Assembly (NCBI GenBank): GCA_003952965.2
Contig: CM025852.1
Location: forward strand, 1,568,666 to 1,632,665
Reading direction: 5' to 3'
DNA length: 64,000 bases
Source of the DNA: Morella rubra
Taxonomy: Eukaryota > Streptophyta > Magnoliopsida > Fagales > Myricaceae
Below the pieces are notes generated by a model. That model made no database searches and was not told the origin of the DNA. It worked only from the letters and a program-made list of their open reading frames with translations. A program made the position numbers and the translations under genes. Shown piece after piece: positions 48,144-59,410 of this stretch (its first letter is position 1; every line of letters begins with the position of its first letter).

Positions 48144-48450
48144 GAGTAAATTATACATTTTTCACCCACTAACTACTATAGATTTTGTACTTTACACCCT
48201 AAACTACTTTTTAGACATTACACTATCTAACTACTAATCTTAAACAGTATTTTAGGAAAACTCTCAAGTTTTTTAAATACTTTGCTCTCTCTAATTAACT
48301 ATCAGTATTAGACACTTTGCACCTCTATCTAATAATAATATCCTAAGAATTCAATAAATTGACAACAATATCTTTAATATATGCAAAGTGGTCAAGGATA
48401 TATTTATGGTAGTTTATAGTGTAAAGTGCAAATTATGGGTAAAAATTAAA
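48144..48450. mobile_element. Foldback MITE relic
   Basis: Starts with TATACATTTTTCACCC and ends with a partly inverted GTGCAAATTATGGGTAAAAA; inside are TTACACCCTAAACTAC-type repeats. It is a degenerate relative of the element at 38904-39274. Confidence 0.45.
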
Positions 48451-48705
48451 ATATAGAGACTGGTGCTTTTAGCTACTTCAATTGTCGACCGTCCTATTGC
48501 TTAGGGGAAAAAGAAAAATATCTGTCAATCAATTGATCAGATGACTTTGTAAACATCACTTTTCCCCGACAATATTTTGTTATGGTCAATATTAAAGCTA
48601 CCATTTTCTGACCGAGTTTTGGCTAAGTGTTGAGGCCTATAGCTTGGGTTGTGGCTAATTATCTTGGGGAAAAACAAAAAACGCATTGATCAGGTTGGAT
48701 CGAGC

Positions 48706-50854
48706 ATGGCAGCTCGCACACCTAGTGAGGATGTGTTGGCATGGGTGAAGAAAGACAATCGTCGTTTCCTGCACGCTGATATCAGAGTTGGTGATCTGAA
48801 TCGAACCATTAAGTATGATGCTCTTTCTCGGCAGAGTTCTTTATATATGCTACTTAACTAGGGAGAGGATCTCTATATTCGCTACTTAAATTTCCATTAT
48901 CAACAGGTTTTACACGGAGGCTCTTGGGATGAAGCTCCTGAAGCAAAAAGACTTCCCAGAACTGAAGTACTCAAAGGCAGTTGTTGGGTTTGGCGCTCAG
49001 GACACTCATTTTGTCTTGGAGTTGACTTACAGTACGTACAGATGAACATCTTCTTCCTTTCTACTCCTTCTTCATAGGTTGCAATCGGTAACCTGATGTG
49101 TAACTTCATTGTTCTTCGTCTTTGTTAATTTACAGTTCATGGAGTCGACAAATATGACATTGGGACTGCCTTCGGACATTTTGGAATCGCAACTGAAGAC
49201 GTGAGTATCATTGCAGTTTAAGCAGTATTGTGGAAGTTTTTGTATACTTGTGGTGTTAAGTGAGCCCTTGATTACTAGGTCTATGCAGCGGTTGAAACCA
49301 TTCGAGCAAAGGGTGGAGTGATCACCCGTGAACCAGGACCAAATGAAGGGGGTTCGACCGTCTACGCCTTCGTGCAGGATCCGGAAGGCTATAGTTTTGA
49401 GCTCATCCAGAGGCCCCCAACTCCTGAACCACTTTGTCAAATAATGCTTCATGTCGCTGACCTCGATCGTGCTATCGAGTTTTATGAAAAGGTAGACTAA
49501 CCTACCTTTGTTTTAATCCTTACTTTTCTTCGTTTACCCAATAAAACCAAGATGCTTATTTGTAGTCTATTCTCAAGGCAATTGATTGTTGGACTCTTTC
49601 TGAGCTCCATGAACTGAAACCTTTTGAGTGCAGATCACAAATCTTTCAATCTTTTTAAAAATTCAGAACTGCAGAAAAGTTTGCAAATATGCAGCTTATC
49701 ATTGTCTCTGCATGATTCAATGCAATTTGCCTCAGCATATAACTGACATACTCCATCGACCATCAGTGTGTTTCAGAGGAAAAATTTATCATAATTCGTT
49801 CTCATGTCATTTCTATTACCTAAGTTATGTTGGTTTTTTCTTGGCTCCAACTCTTGCAGGCCTTGGGCATGAACCTGCTGCTGAAGTATGACAGCCCAAA
49901 AGAGCAGGTAAATTTTTACATAAACATACTGCAGCTATGTTATTTTGATCCATCACCCTCAACATTCAACCATAAGCTTCGCGTTTATGGAGAAAGAGAA
50001 CACAACCCAACCATCAGTAGTTGTCGAACCAGGCATTTAATCATCAATTTTTTTCTGTTGCAAATTTTCTACAGTTCGCCATTGGTATGGTGGGATATGG
50101 ATCGAATCTGACCCAGACTGTAGTTGTGGAACTGAAATATAACTATAACGTGACAGAGTATACCAAAGGAAACGCATATGAACAGGTCAGCTATATAGAG
50201 ATTACAATCTGAGCTTTATTTCATGGCGATTAGTGTACTGTCTGTTTCCTTATAAGATGAGACGTATCTGTCTCCCAGGTTGCTATTGGTACTGATGATG
50301 TATACAAGAGTGCCGCTGCTGTTAAACTGGTTACCAAAGAACTTGGAGGACAGATTATTCTTCCACCAGTTACAATTCCTGAAGTCAACACCAAAATCAC
50401 TTCATTCGTTGATCCAGATGGCTGGAAGACGGTGAGTCCTGAACTTCTTCTACAATATCCATCCAGAGTTCTTCTCCTCCCCTACCACCATCCGAAACAA
50501 AAGAGACAAAAAAGTTATTGCCCATTGCAGAGCAAGTGACAGTGATGCTTTAGATAGTTTCTCTGGAGTTTGAATTTCTGTAGAACAATGTTTAGAACCC
50601 ACAAGCGAAAATTATCACTTCAAATTGAAAAGGCTTAATCCATGCATGTCGATTGCTGCAGCAAATACCTTTTTTCACACTACATGTGCAAACTCATCTG
50701 GTTTGCTTCATTAACTGAAAGCAATATCTTGATATTTTTCTAGCTACCACCAGCTCAAACAACTAATCTCTTCTTCTTTTGCTCATCTTTTTTTTTTTCT
50801 CAGGATTTGGTGGACAATGAAGATTACCTCAAAGAACTGCAGAAGAAAGAGTGA
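48706..50854 (+). CDS. GLX1: Lactoylglutathione lyase (glyoxalase I), two-domain
   Basis: Converts the hemithioacetal of methylglyoxal and glutathione to S-lactoylglutathione, the first step of methylglyoxal detoxification. Eight exons: 48706-48812, 48907-49031, 49136-49200, 49279-49491, 49860-49907, 50075-50185, 50279-50431 and 50804-50854, 873 nt, 290 residues, TGA stop. Two tandem glyoxalase domains: residues about 20-145 ([11 protein letters not shown] to FELIQR) and about 150-275 ([12 protein letters not shown] to DPDGWKT). Candidate metal ligands of the first domain are His23, Glu74 (in VLELTY), His92 (in FGHFG) and Glu140 (in FELIQ). No transit peptide is apparent, so it is probably cytosolic. 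The ATG is chosen because it gives the N-terminus typical of plant GLX1; an upstream in-frame ATG at 48649 adds a non-homologous tail. Confidence 0.95.
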
Positions 50855-51299
50855 TCCATTGGCATCTCTTTCCGTTTTGAATAAGAGTCCTGCCTTGGAC
50901 CACTGTATAATGTCTAATTATTTTGTATTCTCCTATTTTTCATGAATGCATTTTGTTTATCACCGTGTTTGTCGGTTGCATGATCCCTTATTATTTAAAC
51001 ATTATCTCAGCCAGCTACTGTTGTATGTTTGCTTATATATATAAATAATAAGAAAGTAGCTTTTTTCCCTCTAGGCGTGATTCTGGTTTATACTGACTGC
51101 TTTTTTTTTTTGGATATTAATAATATATAAATTACAATTGCCTAGAAAAAAAAAATGAGAAAAGTGGCTTTGTATGAGCACAGTAACAACAGATTCCATA
51201 AACTTGAACTCGTAGTACGATTGTGAATAACTTCCGCCAAGAGGAACTCCGCAAGCATGCTTAAGCAGTGGCCTTCATTTGAATCACCCTAATTTTACT
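50855..51299. other. Intergenic, GLX1 and LPXK tail to tail
   Basis: The 3' ends of two convergent genes. No coding potential seen. A short T run is at 51102-51111. Confidence 0.6.
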
Positions 51300-54200
51300 C
51301 TAGGTTGGACCAGATAAATTTATCCTTAGAGCTTCCTCCAACGACTTCTTGAATACGTTCTCCGTGCGTCCTTCGTGAGATAAAATTTGCAAAGCAGAAC
51401 AGAGTGCCAAGACTTTGAAAGGATGCAAGTGCTTAAGTATCTCAGAGTCTCGATCATAATCCTGGCAACATGAATTTTGGCAGTTAGAAAGTGAAATGAG
51501 TGGTTCGGTTGTATGGTCATATCACGGGATTCATGTCATTCATGATTCATAACTTTATACTTTCTTCGTCTCAATATATAATGGTCACAGGTCGCTAGAA
51601 AAGGTAACTACTAACTAGCAGCTCCAAATTGGAAAAATTTTCAAGCAACTCTCATCACTTAACATACAATTTGCATATCCATCATACTTAAACCAATATT
51701 ATGATTTTTACTTTTAGACCCCTTAAAAATTATAGGGTGTTAACAGCTGTATTTAAACCACCCACCAGTATTATTTGATTCTGATATCTACTTACCTTTT
51801 CTGTAACTACAACAACTGGCTTCGAACCAAACTTGTCCTGAAGTTCTCCAAGTCTCCTTCTGATCATCTCAACATCCTATATTGGTTAACAACAAGAGGC
51901 CATGAAGAACTTGCCTTGTATTCTGTAACCACCAAATCAATGTTTAAGCAAAGAAAACAGAAAAGTTGGATTGGACGAGGTCACGGTGGGGGATAGAAAC
52001 AAGTGATGTCACCCCTTTACCCAATATTCGCTATGTGATATTGAGCAGTGTCATAATTGGTGGCATGCAATAAGGTTGCACCAAAAGAGAAAACAATCAT
52101 GCACTTAATACAAAATCTTTTATTTTCCTTCAGCAATAAGATTCGTTGAGGTGTGCTAGAAGCCAAAAAGCAGAACTGCACTCTTGACAAGAATGTAAGT
52201 CACGGCAGAGATGAATATGTTTTTTACCCTGGCTTGAAAGACATGATGGTCACTGAAGTCCATTCGATCAACATAAGATGCTCCAATCTGCAGCACGGTA
52301 TCTCTCATTTTGAGACAAAAGCAAAGATTGTAGAAGTAGAAACAGAGTGAAAAGGTAGTAATGATGCCACATAATCTTTCTCTAAGAGAGCAAGATGCCA
52401 TGTATGAAGCTTCTCGGCACCTGAAGAAGTAATCTTGAAACAAAATCAAATAAATGAAAGAAAAGCTAATACCTTCTCCATTGCATTCACAAAAGCACTT
52501 GCAGAACCAATGGCAGACACACATAATATAATGGCATTGCACAGAGCTCCCAGAGGAAATTTGGAATTAATATTTGCCACTTCAAAAAAGTGTGAGGGAG
52601 TCATTCTAGTGTATAAAATAGGAAGAGATTCTTTAACTTCTCGCATCATAAGCTCTATATCTTTGAGATCTTGGTCAGAAACCTGTGTGATGTCCAAAAA
52701 CAATTCTATTCAGTGTCACCATTTGCTGCATCTGATAACACACCAATTGATACCGAGAACCAAAGAACTGAATTCAAAAGAAATACCTAAAGACATGCTG
52801 ATCATAATGCACAACATCCATTGAAGCCTAAAGAAACCTACCAAAATGAATAAACTGAAAAAGCTCAATCTAGTATACCAAGTCTGCGTGATGGATGACA
52901 GCAACATCTGCCCGGCTCAGTGCAGACAAAGGCTCCCTTAAAGGTCCGAGAGGGAGCAATTGATAGTTGCCCCACAGCGTTAACCCATTGACCATTATGA
53001 TCTCTAGATCACGCTGCAAGCTCCAGTGCTATCTTCCATATCAAAGAAATGCAGTATCAGCATAACACATCCATAAGCAAAAGATGTCTTTCAAGAGTTT
53101 TTTCATTAGAGTCAAAATAATAGGAATACTAAGAAATCAACCTAACCCAAGGAATCGGAAACATTTTTCCAAATGATGGGCATAACATGTTCACTGGTCA
53201 TATTGAGAAACAAGATTGTAGGCGCCTGGCCTTTTCTCTACCCCTTTAACCAGTAAGTTATATATACACCCGGTTAGTCTCAAACCCACAACCTCATTTT
53301 AGTTCCATCTTGTTCTTACAAGAAAAAAATGCCATGTAAGCCAGAACTTACTGGTGTCACTGATTAACATATTGATACTAAAAGGGAGTCAGAAAAAAGT
53401 CCTCGATGGAGAAAAAAATGCGGGACAGCATATCCCTGAAAGATGAAGACTGCATTCCAACATCGCAAAAGAAGACAGACAACAACCCAGTACCTGCATT
53501 CCATCATCTAGTATGACAGCACCAATTTTCGTTGAATGAAGATGATAGCAGGTACTGCTACGAGGATCACTGTAACCATATCTTTCAAAATAACAAGCAG
53601 CAACAGCTGCCCTATTTGCACCTACACCAATCTTTGCAGGTTTCCCAATAAGATGTCTTTCAAGCATTCTAGCTTCATCTCCACCAGCATAACCCTGCCA
53701 GAGTAATGATATCAGTAAGCTCTATAATGACCAAATGACAGTTGCTCGGGAAAAAAAAGAAAGGAAACCCACCAAATGAGAGTTGAACATACTACGAACA
53801 ATCCATTAGCTCTGATTTTCTTTTGAACAATAAATCCATTGTCTCTTTTCTCCCAGCCTACTGGGTAAAACCAAAGCTAAATTGCAAGAAAATTTTCTCC
53901 ACAGAAGGGGTCAACACACTTCAGCTAATCATAAGGTATTCAATATGCCTGCAGTTCCCATTAACTTGAGATTACTATTGCCAACTGTTTCATATATCAG
54001 AGGACTCCTACATGGATCAGGGACCATTTCGCAGGCATTATACTTGGGGACCCCTTGACCATTCATATCAGTGGATCCCACAATAAGGACCGTCCAGGTC
54101 TGGGTTGCCTTATTACAAGTCAAACGTGATACCATCCTAGGCAACACTTAATCGCATGGCAGGTTTCTAATGCGATTATAATAGGCAAGCCCCTCGTACG

Positions 54201-55596
54201 TAGAGCAAAAGCACCCAAATGGCTGATGAACCAAATAGGTCGGGTTGTCAGTATGTCGAGATTACTTATATTGCAATAAGTTATTCTGGCTTCGCAGTGT
54301 CCTATGAACTTCGAAAGACTCTTAGCCATCAACTCAAGCGGACCTTGCGATGCCAATTGATTACCTGATCCTAATTTGTCTTTTTCCCCTCGCAGTGAAC
54401 CGGATAAATTGATGGTGCCATATGTGCAACCAATTCAACCTGATTCTACGTACCTTTGAAAAATCCAACCCGAAACAAGGTTGACCATTCACTACCCACT
54501 AGATGTCCAAAATAGCACGAAATATAAAAAAGCAGCTATTGTCATGGACGTCACAGACTTACAACGAAACTTCCTAGAGTCCCTTCACTTCTTTTTCCAC
54601 CTCTCCTGGTGGGTGCGCGTCTCTGTGCGTGTACGTTTACGTTTCGTTCTGAAATTCGACGGATTTGATTAAGCGAAAACTAAAAGTTCATCCAGAGCAA
54701 CAACAAAAAAAAGATTCGAAAGCCTCTGAGTAGAAATTCCAGTCAAGACCATTTTTCGCATAGAAATTCTAAGCAGAATCACATTATAATATAACCAAAA
54801 GCTAGAAATTTGAAATAAGCCAGCATACTCGAATTTCAAACCAGAGAAAACATGGGGAAAGAAAAGTAGAAGTACCCTAGTCAGGATGAGAGGCGCAATT
54901 CCAGAATGAGCAAACCAGCGAGCGATGAACTCCACCATCGGTGTCTTCCCATTGCCTCCCCACGTCAAATTCCCAACACTAATCACCGGCACCGGCAACC
55001 TTCCAATTCCGAAATTCAATAAAATAAATAATTAAGATATTGTGAAAATATAATCTAAGATCGAACAAAAAGAGTTCTTGGAGCCACATTAGAGCGAACT
55101 ACACTAAACAAAGATTGTACAAGATAAGTGCTTTGAGGGAAATTAGGACTTTTTTTGCGAGAATCCAAGAAGCAGTATTTCCCGGGAAATTTGTAACAAT
55201 TGAAACCTCACAAGCTGTTTGACTGCCGAGAAACAAAAAAGTAGGTGGGAGAGGTATCCCATTATCCTATAACTTGGCCGAGGAGAAAACGAAAAGCTCA
55301 GCTTTATCAAACTTCGTTGCCTTAGTTCAGCTGGAGTTATCATTTTTGAGCCGAAGATTCAAAATTCTTTAGTTTCTTTTCCAGGCAGCTAAATGAATAG
55401 GAATATGATGGACTTGGGTCTACCGGTGCCTGCGAAAGAGTCCGAGGTGGTAAAGATCGTGGCGGAGGGACAGAGCAAGTCTGTAGAGAGAGGAGGCGAA
55501 TGCGAGGACCGGTATAAGAGAACGTTGCACAGGGGAGAGCTTTGTGTGGCCCCGACCGTAGGCGATCTCGCTCACCAGCACTCTCAGTTTCTCCAT
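51300..55596 (-). CDS. LPXK: Tetraacyldisaccharide 4'-kinase (LpxK)
   Basis: Transfers phosphate from ATP to the 4' position of tetraacyldisaccharide 1-phosphate in the lipid A-type pathway that plants keep, by published work, in mitochondria. Eight exons: 55424-55596, 54876-54999, 53494-53694, 52879-53028, 52473-52682, 52228-52287, 51796-51876 and 51300-51461; 1161 nt, 386 residues, TAG stop. Visible motifs: Walker A GGNGKTP (residues 72-78), GYAGGDEARML, VGANRAA, and the family signature DDGMQH at 162-167, which spans exons 3 and 4; RADVAVIHHADL and VVVVTEKDYDRD follow. The N-terminus MEKLRVLVSEIAYGRG matches plant LpxK. Length is close to Arabidopsis LPXK. The leader has a (CT)n run. Intron 2 is 1.2 kb and may contain a retroelement relic. 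Confidence 0.95.
53929..54356 (-). mobile_element. Possible Ty3/gypsy pol relic in LPXK intron 2
   Basis: Minus-strand stretches such as TWTVLIVGSTDMNGQG recall the RNase H start of Ty3/gypsy polyproteins. The relic is short, heavily broken and has no visible LTRs. Old insertion; family assignment is weak. Confidence 0.25.
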
Positions 55597-58500
55597 AGGG
55601 AGGAGGGGAGAGAGAGAGAGAGAGACAGAAGCGGTGAAACGTTGGACGTGGTTGGGCGGGCTTAGACCCAGCGCTGATGCGTTGCGTTCCCAGCAGTAGT
55701 ATCCAGACCGTAGAACGGCCCTCGAAAGTGGAACTAGCTTACACTCTCTTAGGCGTAGGGTTGGTCACACTTTTTACCCACTTGCTTTGGAATTTCTTTT
55801 TTTTTTTTTTCTAAAATTTTTTTTGGCTCGATACTTTGGTGGCTTGTTTATCAAGTACGGAAATTTTAAATAAAATAAATATACTTTAAAATTTTTAATA
55901 TTTATTATATACATATTTCACAATTTTTTACAATCCTAAATCTCAAAATTTAAAAAAATTTTAAAATTTTAAGAATAAATTTTCTGAAATTTTAACAAAC
56001 AAACGTCATCTTTGTACTCTTTTTATCACTAAAAAGTATTACGTGTTGGAAGCATAATTGATTTACCCACAAACCAAGTAAGTGAAAAATGTAATTAAAG
56101 TTTTTTGAATATTTGGAACAAAATAGGCAAGTGAACTATGAGCAAAATACATCTTTTTGTTCAAAATAATGGATAATAGACGATGGGATGCAAATTTAAG
56201 GAAGTCCAAACTACGTGGGTGAAATGTCTCAAAATTGAAAAAAATAGGTGCAAAGTGTAATTAACCTTAAAATAAATTATATTTTGTTATTTTCAATTTA
56301 AAAATATTCTCTTTAAATTTAAAGAGATGGTTAAAACGTTTATTACTTCGAGAATTTACATTGGTTTTGAGTTTTGCACATGATGAAAAGAGGAGAATTC
56401 TTGTTTCAATATTCTAAGCTAAATCTCTTAAAGTAAATAGGTATTCTTGATTTCTTATAATAGTTATGTGCTCTTTTCCTCAAAATGTTTATACGAGAAC
56501 AAATTATTGTGTGTCTAGGTCTCGCCTAATTGCTTTATAAATTTTGACATGGTTTTAATGAGGTTTTTTTATGCGGTTTCAGAATTTTGGATATTAGGTG
56601 TTAAAAATCAGATATGCAGAAGAAAAAAAACATATAATAGTGATTAGAATTTTGGACCGGATGATCTGGGTATTCTTCGAATTGGAGCATAAATTTGTAT
56701 TTATAATATATGTTTACAATTAGGTTATGAATTTCAAGATTTAAGGATATCGTTCGGTATAGTTGTGAATTATTGAAGTCATGATTATCTATCTGTTTGG
56801 GTGTAGTCAAAGTTGATTTTAGTGACCTAGTTGTAGTTGTAGATGGACTTTGGGTATGAAATTTTGTAAGCATATATTTAATATCTGTAAAAGAACGTCA
56901 ACTTTAATTTTTTGAAAGTCATATAGATAATTAAAAATTTCAAAACTGAAAGTCATATTACAAAGTGATATGAGTATTTAAAAATGTGAATTTTGGAGAT
57001 AAAATTCGTTAATTTATCAACCTTGTTATAATAAATTTTTAAGTATGATCTGTGATGGAGGAGGAATTTTTCCTTACTAAAACCGTCCATAACCAGAGGT
57101 CCCAAAAATAGTAAGATAAGAATTAACTCATTCAATGTGGCATGTGCCTCTCTATAATTAGAAGTCTATAAAAAAAGCTTGATATCAATACTTTAGCGTC
57201 AGTCCAGGTAAAAAATTATGATTATTCTCTATTCAGTCACTGACTGACAATTCTAAAAGTAGAAGAAAAAAATAAAGAATCAGTCAATTCAATCCGGTCA
57301 AAAGAGGACAAAGTATAAAAATGCCAACCTTCCATAATAGGTTAAATGAGTGGGAAAAAGTTTAAAAATAATAAGGCCTAAATTATAAAAAGGGGCCAAA
57401 TCCCAACAAGTCCAACCTCAAATCCATTTACTCCTACGACCTGCTTGCCCTCAGCCCATATCTAGTGGCGTAAGTGGACTTGTCCTGCATCCATGGCGAA
57501 CAGTCTGTCTGGCCCATCTTTTCTTTTCTTTTTTTTTTTCCTTTTTTTTTTTCGGTTTGGAGGCTCGCCGCCTCGAACTTTACCGCCACTCGATGCCAAA
57601 ACCTTTGGTTCATCTGAATCTGATATGTCATCCCTAGCTCCTCAATCCAACGGCTACTTTTCTCCCCTCGGGGGGGAAACGCAAACGCGTACAGGCCGAA
57701 AACTTTTTGACGCTAGGAATAATTGTTGCCGGCATCAACTGGTGGGACCACTTGGGCCCCACCTATCACTGAGGCCCACGACGTGTGTGACCCGACGAGT
57801 CGAAGATTCAAAAAAAGATCTGAATTTCAGTACATTGCACTTTACTCCGGTCGTATTCCCAAGGAAATTTCGCCACTTGCTAACCAGCTCAGAGTTCTTT
57901 ACTCATTCCTCACCCTCCGATCGCCGCAGGCCCACTTTTGCTGACAGTAGAGTCATATCACAGCCGTTCATGCCCGACGTGCACAATTCCTTCAATCACT
58001 GTAGCAACGGAAAAATCGAAATGACCAATGAATCCCCCTCGCCAAGCGTGCGAAAAGGAATTTTTTAGTGGCTGTTTGGTCAAAGCATGGGGCTGGACTC
58101 TGGACAGCAGTAGGTCGCGTCGCGGTAGTCTCTATCAAACCAGTTGAAATACGGTAGGCTCCCTCCACTCGTTATAAGGCGCGTGGTTTACATTCACGCA
58201 CTCCCTGTCTCCCGTGATTGCAGCCGAAAATCTCCGTGTAAAGACAGATTAAGCAGCCAAGAATAATTGGATACTTCCCCCCACACTTTTGGCATTTCAC
58301 CATCCTATAAATTGGACACAGTTACTGATGTATTTCTTAATATTCTCTATTTTTTTAAAAATAAAAACTCTTTTGAGCTTCTTTGATTTTGATGTTCTAA
58401 AATTCTACTATTATTTTTTTATGATGAGAAACCTATCCAATATAAGATTTTTCAAACCCACCCTTATTTAATAAATTTCGAGCAAATTTAGTACCTCTAA

Positions 58501-59410
58501 CTTTACTGCGAAAAGTTAAGTTTGGATTTAATCCTAAATAGATTTTGAACTTCAAATCATCAGGTCAAAAATGGCTGGACTATCTTATAGAAGTCTATTG
58601 TTATTATTAATCACTAAAATTTGCTCCAATAATATATTTCGGGCGCATGATATTAAAACTTGTTGAAGTTGCTCATTAAATATCATTTGGCACCATAGAT
58701 ATTGATATAATAGTTGAGATATAACCTATGATCTAGGGTCTCCATTTATTAGATAATCTAAAGTTATATAATTATTTTAGGAACAACACAACGTGTGAGA
58801 AACATAATCAATTGAATGTAAGCACATTGGTACAAGTATTTGACAGATCAAGGCAATTTGGCATACCATCAGGAGTGAGGTTATTTTCATGGGTAGTTCA
58901 GTAATTTGGTAGATTAAATTATTGGAAATTATTCCTGTTGGTTTTTATAATGGAGATTGGAGTGCCTCTCATTTAGTACTTAAATACTTGGTTATGGCCA
59001 GAAGCAGGAAACAGAAGAGAGAATCGAATCGCTTTGGCCGAAAGGCAGGTGATTACACGCGCTAAATATTGCACTTGGAGAATCTCCCCCGGAATAGAAA
59101 AAAGCGAAAAGATGTGAGCAACGGGTAGCAGGCAAATGGACACGCAAGCCCACACGGGCAACGGGCAGCACCAAACGCCGTATTTCTCAGCCAGTGACCC
59201 CGTTTTACACGAAGAAAGTAGAAAGAAATCAATGATTTTATGACGCCGAACCTCAGGTTCGTCTCGCCAAACCGAGGTTCGGACCGCTCAAAGCCTCTCG
59301 AAAAGAGCCAAGCCACCGTCGAAAATAATGGAACGCAAGAGAGAGAGAGACAGAGCTAGAGAGAGAAAGCAGTGAGAGAAAGGGTCACTGAGCTGTAGAG
59401 AGAGAGAGAG
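55597..59410. other. Intergenic between LPXK and the bromodomain gene
   Basis: No gene recognised. AT-rich up to about 57400. A more GC-rich patch at 57490-58260 has a plus-strand open frame of 191 codons with a T run near its start and no recognisable domain. From 59336 on, GA-rich leader of the bromodomain gene. Confidence 0.55.
59336..59410 (+). promoter_or_regulatory. GA-rich 5' leader of the bromodomain gene
   Basis: Repeated GAGA runs directly before the ATG at 59411, on the coding strand. GAGA-rich leaders are frequent in plant genes and are bound by BPC-type factors; a function here is not shown. Confidence 0.4.

Larger units (their letters stand above)
45010..48705. other. Spacer between APR copy 2 and glyoxalase I
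   Basis: Up to about 45990 this is the duplicated APR 5' flank. Then AT-rich DNA with a CA/TA microsatellite (46235-46274), a minus-strand open stretch at 46872-47100 that I cannot identify, an orphan exon-like stretch at 47726-47776, an AT-rich repeat (47928-48110) and a foldback relic (48144-48450). No complete gene is seen. Confidence 0.5.

Noticed and set aside
57493-58068. Plus-strand open frame of 191 codons in a GC-richer patch
   Set aside because: It begins with a Phe-rich run from a T tract, shows no domain, and the patch has open frames on other strands too. No splice or family evidence.
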